Part shown: positions 22,881 through 32,372 of the stretch, one piece after another
Position numbering within the stretch: position 1 is the first letter of the stretch
Layout: each line of letters opens with the position of its first letter
Source: Clarkia xantiana subsp. parviflora
Lineage: Eukaryota; Streptophyta; Magnoliopsida; Myrtales; Onagraceae
Assembly (NCBI GenBank): GCA_036873135.1
Contig: JAPTYO010000023.1
Coordinates: forward strand, 5,963,834-6,027,833
Reading direction: 5' to 3'
DNA: 64,000 nt
Program-made: the position numbers and the translations under genes
Notes under the pieces: generated by a model
Database searches by the model: none
Told to the model about the DNA's origin: nothing
Seen by the model: only the letters and a program-made list of their open reading frames with translations

Positions 22881-23044
22881 TTGCAAAGAATACACCATTG
22901 AAAAAAATATATTGAAATTAACGAAAAAAAGCCCCAAAAAAAAACTGAAAATTACAAAAAAATAGCGAAAGAAATATAAAAATGCGAGTTTAACTATTTA
23001 AACGAATTAATCTAGCTAAAAAATTAAAACATCATAGTTTACTA
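22881..23044. other. AT-rich spacer upstream of the decayed antisense gene
   Basis: No ORF or repeat seen. It ends at the CGGTT target site of gypsy-C and continues on the far side at 32373. Confidence 0.5.
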
Positions 23045-23429
23045 CGGTTTGATGGGTTCCGATGTAATCGTTAGCCCCGTTAACAGCCAATGGACGGCGA
23101 GTAGGTCCAGTGGGCCTCGTGAAAAGCCTGGAAGGCCCAGAGGCCCAGTACGAAGGGTCCCGACTTTAGCGGTCCCGATATATGAGTTGAATGCTCCCGA
23201 CAAGAAGCCTCCGAGTAGGCCCCGATATGCCTTAGTAAAGGCCCCGATGATAAAAGCCCCGCAGAGGCTGGACCCGTCCCGTGAGACAAAGGGTCCTGGG
23301 TGGTGATCTAGAATGAGATAACTCTGGAGTCCCCGACAGGAGTCGAGACTCGTGATCAGAGGATAAAGACCGAGAAACCCGCCTACTAGATAGAGTAGTG
23401 GGAGACGGTTAAAGATACAGATAAGTCCC

Positions 23430-23560
23430 CCGAGATACGCAGGGCGTGCCCGAGATACGCGGAAGTATGGGTAAGATACGCGGAGCGTGGGGCAAGATAT
23501 ACGGAATCCCGACCGAGATATGCGGAATCGTGGCGAGATACACGGAATCATGGGCAAAAC
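23430..23560 (+). repeat. Short U3 tandem repeats of gypsy-C LTR
   Basis: Imperfect units around GAGATACGCGGA recur about six times some 50-170 bp upstream of the TATA box. The gypsy-D LTR has the same kind of repeat (58255-58405, read as CGCGTATCTCGGCCACGCTC). Position and repetition suggest enhancer-like elements; this is inference. Confidence 0.7.
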
Positions 23561-23582
23561 GGCCAATCACGGTCACAGGTAA

Positions 23583-23625
23583 CTGAGTAACTTCCCCTCC
23601 TATATAAAGGAGGAAGTTACCTCAG
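23583..23625 (+). promoter_or_regulatory. LTR core promoter: TATA box in an inverted repeat
   Basis: TATATAAA (23601-23608) lies at the centre of arms running from CTGAG at 23583 to CTCAG ending at 23625. The arms pair over about 17 bases with one or two bulged bases. The 3' LTR carries the same structure at 32141-32183. Transcription of element RNA should start some 30 bp downstream. Confidence 0.75.
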
Positions 23626-23810
23626 AAAACGATCTATCTAATACGCACTTAGAATACTGCTGCCACCCCATTGATCGTATACTCATTTAAGCATCGGAGA
23701 GGGATTCTGGGTCACCACCCAGGTCATCCCCTTTTGCAGGATTACGCGGAGCCCAGGAGTCCAGAGCTTTCCGTCAAGGACGTAACGGAGCTTCGCCCGT
23801 GATCCAACAT

Positions 23811-23826
23811 TGGCGCCGTCTGTGGG
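23811..23826 (+). other. gypsy-C primer binding site
   Basis: TGGCGCCGTCTGTGGG lies one base after the 5' LTR, the same motif as in gypsy-A with one base different. Confidence 0.85.
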
Positions 23827-23862
23827 AACCTACAAAAAGTCAAGATAGTTTCTACCAGATCA

Positions 23863-25690
23863 ATGGCCGGTGGTGGCAAGAAGAAGCAGGTTCAGGCTGG
23901 CAGTTCTCGTCCCGCAGGAACTGTGAATTCCCCGTTGCCGGAACGTATTGCTGAACAAGGTGAGAACCCCGCTCTTTCCCAGACAGGGGGGCATGGTGAT
24001 GGTTATGAGGTCTCAGTCCGAGACACGGAGATGAACAGGCAAGATATCCCGCGAAGGGAGGAGGACGAGGCTCCCCCGAACCCGGTGGGACGCAGAGGAG
24101 AAGGAGTCCCGCGAAGGGAAGAAGGGTCGTCTTCGAACTCGGAGTTAGCCAAGGCAGTAGCAGATGCTATGCCCATGTTCTTGGCTGCCATGGAGGCCTT
24201 GTTGGACAAGAGAGAGGCTGCCAGGAGGACGGAGGAGTTGCCTCCGCGAGAAGAGTTACCTCCACCCCCCCCCCCCCGAGGGTGGTCCCAGAAGAACAGG
24301 AGGTTCAGGAGGTTCCGCCTAGGAACAGGGGTAAGGAGCCCACGCACTTGGAGAAATTCGTGGTCGACGGCCCTGGACCGGTGCAAAACAGGACCATTCC
24401 CCTGAATGGCCCCATCACCCCCGATCAGGTGGTGAAGATCGTTAGCATCTGCATGGGCGATCAGAAGCAGATGACATCGGAGCTGAGGGATCGATCCAGT
24501 CATCCTTTCGTTCCGCGGCTGATAGATACCGTCGCCCTGCCCGGGCTTGGTATTCCGACCATCAAGGAGTATGATGTTGAGGGGGACCCGGTCCGCCATG
24601 TTCAGAGACATGTCCAGGCCTGTATGGGTAGGACTTCGAACGATGACCTCATATGTTCATTGTTCCCGATAACCTTGGGAGAAAGGGCCATGACTTGGTT
24701 CTTCAGCCTACCGCCGGGAAGCATTACATGCTGGGCCGACATGCATGACCGCTTCATCAAGCAATATCAGGGCCGTAAGCGTCTCCTGAAGAGTGTGAGG
24801 TCCCTGACCCAGGTGGTGCAGAGACCCGATGAATCGTTGGCATACTACTACCAACGGTTCACTGCGAGTGCCGCGGAGATCGATGAAGAAATATCGGAGG
24901 GTGAGACCATCCGCACTTTCCTTCGGAACCTTACTGCTCCGTATGGTTCCGACCTGATTCACAGTGTAGCCGCGAAGGCTGTGTGGAGCATGGAGGCTCT
25001 GCAAGCGAGGGTAAAACAGCAGATCGATGTCCAGGAGTCGAAGATTGCTGCCGGGGAGCTCGATCCTCCGAAGTCGGGAAGAGGAAAGACGTCGTCCAAG
25101 CTGTCGGATGATCGTAAAGGGAGCGACAAATCGGAGGGAAGTAGGAACCGTGGCCGCCCCGAGAAAAGGGAGGATAGGCGTCCCCCGAAAAAGGAAAACC
25201 GAGAGGGTCGTGCGGTTCCCATCAACAGCTCGATGACCTCCGTGCTAGCTGTGATGGATCGGCAGGGTCTTGCCCGATACCCCCCGAGGAAGGAAGGAGA
25301 ATTCATGGGAGGTCGCTCTGATCGTTATTGTCGGTACCATCGAGCCAATGGTCACGACACAGATAACTGTCGGGAGCTGAAGAAGGAGATAGAGAAGCTG
25401 ATCCAGAAGGGGAAGCTTAAGGAGTTCGTCGGAAGGGGAAGGTGCCGATCCCGTTCCAAAAGTCGGTCGCGGTCCCGTTCCAAGTCCCGTGACCGATCCC
25501 CGAAGAAGAAGAAGGTCGAGTCGGAGCCCTCTGGTTCTGGTACCCGTAAGGAGAGACGGGGAACCATTAACGTCATCCATGGAGGAATGGCAGCGGGAGG
25601 TGACAACACCGCTTCTCGGGAGCATTATGCTTCACGCATCTCCGCTGCTGTGGTGCTAGGCAAGAGGTCCCGGTCGTGGACTCTAAAGGA
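23863..25690 (+). pseudogene. gypsy-C gag (frameshifted at a C run)
   Basis: Gag starts at the ATG at 23863 (MAGGGKKKQVQAGSSRP), the first ATG after the primer site. A 13-C run at 24265-24277 separates the first frame from the next, which runs through the gag core: FVVDGPGPVQNRTIPLNG, LGERAMTWFFSLPPGSITCW, DRFIKQYQGRKRLLKSVRSL, YYYQRFTASAAEIDEEISEG. A basic tail rich in RSRS repeats follows (about 25440-25510). Just before it lies a zinc-knuckle-like CRYHRANGHDTDNC (about 25329-25370). Gag packages element RNA. The C-run length could be a real mutation or a base-calling error. Confidence 0.9.
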
Positions 25691-27788
25691 GGAAATGGTG
25701 ATTTCCTTCTCGGCGGAGGATTTGATAGACGTGGAGAGCCCCCACGATGATGCCCTGGTCGTAACCTTGGACGTAGATGGATTCGAGATGAAGCGGATCC
25801 TGATAGATGGAGGGAGCTCCTCCGATATTCTTTTCATGGACGCCCTGGAGGCCATGGGTAAGACGAAGAAGGACCTGACGCAGGTGAACTTCCCGATGGT
25901 GGGCTTCTCCGGGTCGACTTCCTATCCGGTGGGGATGATTACCTTACCAGTAGAGTTTGGTAGTGGCTGGAAAATGGAACGACGGAACGTGGATTTCGTC
26001 GTGGTAGAATCCGCAGGAACGTACAACGCTATTATCGGGAGGACCACCATCAACCCTCTCATGGCAGTCGCCTCGACAGTCCACCAAAATATGAAGTTCC
26101 TGACGGACCATGGTGTCGGAGAGGTTAAGGGCGACCAGGTGGCGTCACGAAATTGTTACGTCAATGCCACCCGAAGGAGAAGGAGGGAAGCCATGGCTGT
26201 CCTGCAAACCGATGCCGATCCTCGAGAAGAGTTTGGGCGTCCCGCTCCCATGGAGGATCTGAAGGAAGTTGAGATCGATGGACCTCGGAGGAAGGTGAAG
26301 ATCGGGGCTGCTCTGTCGGAGGAGAGAGCCCAAGAGCTGATCGGGCTCCTGAAGGAGTTCAAGGAGCTGTTCGCCTGGTCCCCGAGTGATATGCCAGGAA
26401 TCAGCCCCGACATAATAGTGCATGAGCTGAAGATTGACCCCGCGATCAAGCCTATCGCGCAGAGGAGACGTCCGATGGGCGCGGACAAGAGAATCGCGAT
26501 CCAGCAAGAGGTGGGCAGACTGCTCGACGCTGGATTCATCAAGGAGCTCCGATTCCAGACGTGGGTCGCTAACCCAGTCCTGGTACGAAAGAGCAATGGA
26601 AAGTAGCGGATGTGTGTCGATTTCCGCGACTTGAACAAGGCTTGCCCGAAGGATTGCTACCCGCTCCCGAGGATTGACCAGTTGGTGGATGCCACATCGG
26701 GACATGAGCTGCTGAGCTTCATGGATGCCTATTCCGGGTACAACCAGATCAAGATGGCGAAGGAGGATGCCCCCCACACAGCTTTTTACGCTGACAGTGA
26801 CGTCTACCACTACGACGTGATTCCCTTCGGATTGATCAATGCCGGAGCAACTTACCAGCGGATGGTGAACAAGTTGTTCGGGGACATGCTGGGAAAAACG
26901 ATGGAGGCGTATGTGGATGACATGCTCGTGAAGTCCCGGCAGGCAGGAGACCATGTCCAAAACTTGGCGGCGGCGTTTGAACGGATGAGGTTTCATCAGG
27001 TTCGGTTGAACCCAGACAAATGTGCTTTCAGGGTGAACTCGGGGAAGTTCCTAGGGTTCATGGTGAGCCAGAGAGGAATCGAGGTGAACCCTGAAAAGCT
27101 GTGAGCAATTGAAGAGATGCAGTCCCCGAAGAATCATCGGGAGGTTCAAGTGTTGAATGGCCGGTTGGCCGTGATGAATCGGTTCCTATCAAAGGCGAGT
27201 GACAGAGCCATGCCATTTTTTGATGTGCTGAGGGCTCACAAGAAGTTTGAATGGTCCGACAAGTGCGAGGAGGCATTCCAAGCGCTCAAGCAGCATCTCC
27301 GTACCCTTCCGCCGTTGGCGAAACCGGCTCCAGGCGAGCCACTTTATCTCTATTTGGCTGTTTCTGATGTTGCTGTTAGTTCTGTGTTGATTAAGATTGT
27401 CAAAGGCAACCAAGTGCCTGTCTATTATGTAAGCAAGGCATTTGCCAAACATGAAATGAATTATCCCGCTATTGAGAAGTATCTCTTTGCGTTGATTGTT
27501 GCCGCTCGGAAGCTCCGACCTTACTTCCATGCACACGAGGTTACAGTGTTGACTAATCAGCCCTTGAAGCACTTTTTGAACCGACCGGAGGCGTCGAGGA
27601 GATTGGTGAAATGGGCCATCGAGCTTACGGAGTTCCGAATACATTTTGCTCCGCGGACTGCTATTAAGGGCCAGGCATTGGCAGATTTTATAGCTGAGTC
27701 TACGGCACCCGATCTGGAAGTAACGAGTCCCGCAGAGGGGGCAACCATAGAGGACCCGATAGCAGAACAGGCCCCGATAATAGAATAG
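25691..27788 (+). pseudogene. gypsy-C protease, reverse transcriptase and RNase H (three stops)
   Basis: The same frame continues from gag. Protease shows RILIDGGSSSDILF (about 25795). The linker PREEFGRPAPMEDLKE precedes reverse transcriptase with LRFQTWVANPVLVRKSNG, DLNKACPKDCYPLPRIDQL, SFMDAYSGYNQIKMAKEDAP, and the catalytic box AYVDDMLVKS (about 26908-26937). RNase H follows from about 27330 (YYVSKAF, YFHAHEVTVLTNQPLKHFLN, GQALADFIAEST). Stops: TAG at 26604-26606 (tryptophan in gypsy-D), TGA at 27102-27104 (arginine in gypsy-D) and TAG at 27786-27788 (glutamine in gypsy-D). Protease and RT-RNase H mature the particle and make the DNA copy. Confidence 0.92.
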
Positions 27789-29546
27789 TCAGAACATCCA
27801 AATGAGGAGAACACTTGGGAGATGTACACTGATGGTTCATCAAGTGTGGAAGGATCGGGGGCAGGATTCGTATTGATACCGCCCGGTGGAGGCGAGCCCC
27901 TGCGATATGCCTTGGCCTTGACGTTCAAGGCCACCAACAATGAAGCGGAGTATGAGGCTCTCATCACGGGTCTCAAGATTGCCAAGGGTACGGGAGTCGA
28001 CCATTTGAAAGTGAAGTGCGATGCCAGCTTGATCGTGAATCAAGTCCAGGGGAACTATGAAGCCAAGAGCCCGACAATGAGGAAGTATTTGCACGAGGTG
28101 CAAACTTTGAAGGGAAGCTTCAAAAGCTTTGATATCGAGGCAATCCCGAGGGAAGAAAACGCGGAGGCAGACGCCTTAAGCAAGTTTGCTCTAGGAGTGG
28201 CCCCTAAGGAGAATCGGAAGGTGCACTTCCTGGAGAAAGTGATTATCTCAACCATCGATCCAACGGAGGTATGCGCTGTGGAAGCAGGATCGGAGGAAGA
28301 AGAGAAACCCACCTGGATGACCCCGATGGTCACATATCTGACTACGGGGGCACTCCCCGATGATGATGTGGCAGCTGTCAGGCTGCGTCGAATCGCGAAC
28401 GACTACGCGATGGTGGACAACCAATTATACAATAAGGGGCATGTAAAGCCTTTCCTGAAATGCGTGGCGGAGCCGGATACAAATCGGATCCTGAGAGAGT
28501 TACACGAGGGAGTCGCAGCCTGCCATGAAGGGGCCCGATCCATCGTGAGGAAAGCACTGAACCTAGGCTACTATTGGCCTTCGATGAACAAGGAGGCGAC
28601 AGCAATGGTCCGATCCTGTGATGCATGCCAGAGGTACGCTCCACATATCGTGGCTCCCGCCGCGGACTTAATGCCCATCAGGAGTGCATGGCCCTTCGCG
28701 CAATGGGGGATTGACTTGGTGGGACCTCTTCCCCAAGCGAAAGGTCAGTGCAAGTATTTGCTCATGGCCATCGATTACTTCTCAAAGTGGATAGAGGCTA
28801 AGGCATTGGCCAAGACGACGGGACAGCAGATCCTCAAGTTCCTTCAAACTCAGATCATATCCCGGTATGGGGTTCCTCGAGTGTTGATCAGCGACAACGG
28901 CCCTCCGTTTAATGGGGCTCAGTTGAAGGAGTACCTGGAGGAATTGAACATCGAACATCGGACCGCTTCAGTCCGCCACGCTCAGACTAATGGCCAAGTG
29001 GAATCAGCCAACAAGATCGTGATGGATGGCTTGAAGAAGAGAGTCTACGCCTTGTAGGGCCATTGGCTGGATGAGCTTGAAAATGTGCTGTGGGCTGTTA
29101 GAACAACACCCAAGCAATCAACAGGGGAAACTCCGTTTGGCCTGGTCTATGGCACGGAGGCAGTCGCTCCCGTGGAGATAGCGGTGGCGTCCCATCGCGC
29201 AAAATATTACGAACCTCTGACAAACGAGGAAATGAGACATCTAGACTTAGACTTGCTCGAGGAGAAGAGGTGGAAAGCTGATGAAGTCCAGGCTCGGATG
29301 CGTCTGGCAACAGCTCGATATTATAATCGGCGTGTCAAGTCCCGACAATTCTTCGTGGGAGAACTTGTCTGGCGGAGGAACGAGTTCGTTCATCAAGATC
29401 GGATCAACAAGCTATCACCGAAATGGGAGGGACCTTACAAGATCGTAGGGATGCCAGCACCCAATGCATACAAGCTAGAGGACCTTGATGGCAAGACGTT
29501 GAAGCATTCCTTCAGTGGCGAACACTTGAAGAAGTATCATGTTTGA
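27789..29546 (+). pseudogene. gypsy-C archaeal-type RNase H and integrase (one stop)
   Basis: A second RNase H domain starts MYTDGSSSVEGSGAGFVL and includes TNNEAEYEALITGLKIAKG and PREENAEADALSKFA. Such an extra archaeal-type domain is a mark of the Tat lineage. Integrase follows: the HHCC finger (HEGVAACHEGARSIVRK then CDACQRYAP), the DDE core (WGIDLVGPLPQAKGQCKYLL, ISDNGPPFNGAQLKEYLEEL, HAQTNGQVESANKIV) and a C-terminal domain ending KWEGPYKIVGMPAPNAYKLE. A TAG stop at 29055-29057 falls where gypsy-D has lysine. The natural stop is at 29544-29546. Integrase inserts the DNA copy into the genome. Confidence 0.92.
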
Positions 29547-29649
29547 TATTAAGTCTCCGCGAATGGCGCAAGTTATCTATCAATCCGATATAAGCAAATC
29601 TTTGAGTTATCAATAAAAGAAGTTGCTTCCGATCAAATTATTTTAGATT

Positions 29650-30125
29650 TATTCTAATTGTTAGTAAGATGTCCTGAAGGGCGCGACAAAAAGCCTTCCG
29701 AGGTACGATAAAAAGCCTTACGAGGTACGAGTAAGTCGCCTTTATGGCGCGACAAAAAGCCTTCCGAGGTACGATAAAAAGCCTTACGAGGTATGCGTAA
29801 GTCGTCTATATGATGCGGCCAAAAGCCTTAACAGGTACGGACAAAAGCCCTACGGGGTATGTGTAAGTCGTCTATATGATGCAACCAAAAGCCTAGGTAC
29901 GAAAAGGCCCTAATGGGTCCGCGTAAGTCGTCTATATGATGCGGCCAAAAGCCTTAACGGGTATGAAAAAGCCTTAACAGGTCCGCGTAAGTCGTCTATA
30001 TGATGCGGCCAAAAGCCTTGACAGGTACGAAAAAGCCTTAACGGGTCCGTGAAAGTCGTCTGACAAAGACGCGATAAAAACCCTTAAAGGGTACGATTAA
30101 AGTCGTCTGATTTGGCGCGGTAAAA
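29650..30125 (+). repeat. gypsy-C 3' array 1 (about 62-66 bp units)
   Basis: Units contain GTAAGTCGTCTATATGATGC and AAAAGCCTTAACAGGTCCG. GTCGTCTATATGATGC recurs at about 29807, 29868, 29926 and 29991, with less regular copies on both sides. The array begins about 100 bp after the integrase stop. Confidence 0.85.
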
Positions 30126-30179
30126 GCCCCAAGGGGTGTGAAAAATCATCTTAAAAGGTGTGAAAAATGGTCTTGAAAG

Positions 30180-30385
30180 CCAGGGACGAGAAACTTTAAG
30201 TGGTGAAGTCCCGATAGGACGAGAAACCTTAAGTGGTGAAGTCCCGATAGGACGAGAAACCTTAAGTGGTGAAGTCCCGATTGGACGAGAAACCTTAAGT
30301 GGTAAAGTCCCGATAGGACGAGAAACCTTAAGTGGTAAAGTCCCGATTGGACGAGAAACCTTAAGTGGTGAAGTCCCGAGTAAAG
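30180..30385 (+). repeat. gypsy-C 3' array 2 (33-bp units, about six copies)
   Basis: The unit reads GACGAGAAACCTTAAGTGG plus TGAAGTCCCGATAG; T/A and G/A variants occur. Because 33 is a multiple of 3, an 84-codon frame stays open with an 11-residue repeat, GRETLSGEVPI. I regard that ORF as a by-product. Read on the minus strand, the unit contains CACCACTTAAGG, the core of the 27-bp array in gypsy-D. Confidence 0.92.
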
Positions 30386-30595
30386 CGTCGGAAGGACGTA
30401 TTAAGTCATCTTAAATGGTGCATCGGAACGTTCTGAGTAACGAATTTAAAGCTGCTTTAGATAAGTGCAAATGAGTATCGGGGCCAAAGAACGATGAAAT
30501 GAATTGCTTATATAAAGGCTCGAAGGCCAAAGAGGTCCGATACAAAGGATAAAGAAGACAAGGAGAAAAATTACAAGGACTAAAAATATAGAGCA

Positions 30596-31003
30596 TTAAG
30601 CTTGGTCCTTATTGGCGACATCAACGGGAGTTGGGTCCACGAAGTTGGTGGCAGAAGGCTCCACAGGGTCAGCCGTTGGAGGAATGGCTATCGGAATCAT
30701 GGGATCGAGGAGTTTCCGATGAAGAAGTAGCTCCTCTTCACTCTGAACTTGTGGTATGCATTTCCGGCCTTGATCATCGGCTTCTTTGGTGGAAATGATA
30801 CATCCTTCCCGGAGAGCTGCATCATAAGCAGTGCTGAAAATTTCGTTCAGGACATAGTCGAAGTTGAAAGGCTTCCTTCCCTCGAAACCAGATCCACTGT
30901 CTGAAATTAGCCATTGAAAGTAATGTTAGGTTTATAAGGAAAACTACAATCAAGCTAAGTAAAGATGAAAGCAAACAATAGAGAAGAAAACTTTACCAGA
31001 CAT
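30596..31003 (-). CDS. Spliced antisense gene of gypsy-C (103 codons, function unknown)
   Basis: On the minus strand, exon 1 is the ATG at 31003 plus four bases (31003-30997: M, S and the first base of D). A 96-bp intron (30996-30901) has a GTAAAG donor and a TTTCAG acceptor. Exon 2 runs from 30900 to the stop at 30596-30598. The protein starts MSDSGSGFEGRKPFNFDYVL and includes STAYDAALREGCIIS, QGRKCIPQVQSEEELLLHRK and a proline-rich tail. No membrane span or signal is seen. The gypsy-D copy (59194-59629) keeps the same frame, intron position and length within a few codons. Tat elements are known to carry antisense ORFs; the role is unknown. The intron was inferred from both copies and not checked against transcripts. 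Confidence 0.72.
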
Positions 31004-31120
31004 GGTAAAGTCTTGAATCACTTGAAGAGCAAGAGACACGGGGAGAAGAAACTTCGAGTTTGAAAATGGATGCACTTCCAGAAATGGAGACAGTGAAGGA
31101 AAATAGTACCAGGGTTTTAG

Positions 31121-31130
31121 CTTTTATAAG
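31121..31130 (-). promoter_or_regulatory. TATA box of the gypsy-C antisense gene
   Basis: The minus strand reads CTTATAAAAG about 120 bases upstream of the ATG. The gypsy-D copy has CCTATAAAAT at a comparable distance. This suggests that the antisense gene has its own promoter, separate from the LTR. Confidence 0.6.
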
Positions 31131-31404
31131 CAAAAAGACAAACTGGACGGACTTGATCTGGACCGTTGAAGACGAAGCGATTTAATCTTGACCGTCGAGG
31201 ATTCAGGGACGGTACGGAAAATACGTTGGTGACGTAATGAGTGCTTTTTCAGAAAGCAACAGTCACGCCGATTCGGGTGCCGTTTCATAATCCCTAGCAT
31301 TTAATGCTACAGTAACCGAGAGGTCTCCTCGGATTTGGCAACTGCCCACAAAGCCCAGTGGGCCCGAAGTAATCATGAGTGAGAGACTCTGTCATATGAC
31401 AACC

Positions 31405-31570
31405 ACGCGCAAGGTAAAAGCCTCCGACTGAGGTATCAAGAAATGTAAAAGATAAAAGCCCCCGACGGCGGTATCGGGAGGTACGAAGACAAAAAACCCC
31501 GACGGCGGTATCGGGAGGTATGAAGACAAAAGCCTCCGATAGTGAGGTCAGAAGATCTTAACTGGAAGAC
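31405..31570 (+). repeat. Three short tandem repeats before the gypsy-C purine tract
   Basis: Imperfect copies of about 45 bp built around GACGGCGGTATCGGGAGGTA and GAAGACAAAAGCC lie directly upstream of the polypurine tract. No ORF is supported. Confidence 0.65.
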
Positions 31571-31598
31571 ACGACGAACTAAAAGTCCCCCATGTCTT

Positions 31599-31607
31599 GG
31601 GGGCAAA
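31599..31607 (+). other. gypsy-C polypurine tract
   Basis: GGGGGCAAA immediately precedes the 3' LTR. Gypsy-D has the same motif in reverse orientation at 58708-58716. It primes second-strand DNA synthesis. Confidence 0.85.
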
Positions 31608-32367
31608 TGATGGGTTCCGATGTAATCGTTAGCCCCGTTAACAGTCAATGGACGGCGAGTAGGTTCAGTGGGCCTCGTGAAAAGCCTGGAAGGCCCAGAG
31701 GCCCAGTACGAAGGGTCCCGACTTTAGCGGTCCCGATATATCAGCTGAATGCTCCCGACAAGAAGCCTCCGAGTAGGCCCCGATATGCCTTAGTAAAGGC
31801 CCCGATGATAAAAGCCCCGCAGAGGCTGGACCCGTCCCGTGAGACAAAGGGTCTTGGGTGGTGATCTAGAATGAGATAACTCTGGAGTCCCCGACAGGAG
31901 TCGAGACTCGTGATCAGAGGATAAAGACCGAGAAACCCGCCTACTAGATAGAGTAGTGGGAGACGGTTAAAGATACAGATAAGTCCCCCGAGATACGCAG
32001 GGCGTGCCCGAGATACGCGGAAGTATGGGTAAGATACGCGGAGCGTGGGGCAAGATATACGGAATCCTGACCGAGATATGCGGAATCATGGCGAGATACA
32101 CGGAATCATGGGCAAAACGGCCAATCACGGTCACAGGTAACTGAGTAACTTCCCCTCCTATATAAAGGAGGAAGTTACCTCAGAAAACGATCTATCTAAT
32201 ACGCACTTAGAATACTGCTGCCACCCCATTGATCGTATACTCATTTAAGCATCGGAGAGAGATTCTGGGTCACCACCCAGGTCATCCCCTTTTGCAGGAT
32301 TACGCGGAGCCCAGGAGTCCAGAGCTTTCCGTCAAGGACGTAACGGAGCTTCTCCCGTGATCCAACA
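31608..32367 (+). repeat. gypsy-C 3' LTR
   Basis: 760 bp, the same length as 23050-23809 with nine visible substitutions and no indel. It is followed by the CGGTT duplication (32368-32372). Confidence 0.95.
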
Positions 32368-32372
32368 CGGTT

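Larger units (their letters stand above)
23050..23809 (+). repeat. gypsy-C 5' LTR
   Basis: 760 bp from TGATGGGTTCCGATG to CGTGATCCAACA. The U3 region has about six 20-23 bp repeats of a GAGATACGCGGA motif (23430-23560). A TATA box at 23601-23608 is enclosed in a long inverted repeat. Confidence 0.95.
23050..32367 (+). mobile_element. gypsy-C: complete young Tat-type Ty3/gypsy element, 9.3 kb
   Basis: Both LTRs are 760 bp. I count 9 differences between them by eye. The target duplication CGGTT (23045-23049 and 32368-32372) is perfect. Order is LTR, primer site, gag, protease, RT, RNase H, a second archaeal-type RNase H, integrase, tandem arrays, an antisense spliced gene, purine tract and LTR. 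The second RNase H and the antisense ORF mark the Tat lineage. Despite its youth, the coding region has one frameshift and four stops, so it was either broken after insertion or moved in trans. Confidence 0.95.

Noticed and set aside
23049..23566. Long ORFs on both strands across the gypsy-C LTR (also 31592-31864)
   Set aside because: They lie in the LTR, differ between the two nearly identical LTRs, and contain no domain.
24003..24611. 202-codon minus-strand ORF opposite gypsy-C gag
   Set aside because: Shadow of the GC-rich gag frame; not kept in gypsy-A, and no domain.
26145..26996. 283-codon minus-strand ORF opposite gypsy-C RT
   Set aside because: The sense strand carries unmistakable RT motifs; the antisense frame follows from codon bias. 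It is distinct from the accepted spliced antisense gene.
30160..30414. 84-codon ORF with an 11-residue repeat (GRETLSGEVPI)
   Set aside because: It exists only because the 33-bp unit of the array is a multiple of three. The gypsy-D array has other units and no such protein, and no initiation context is seen.
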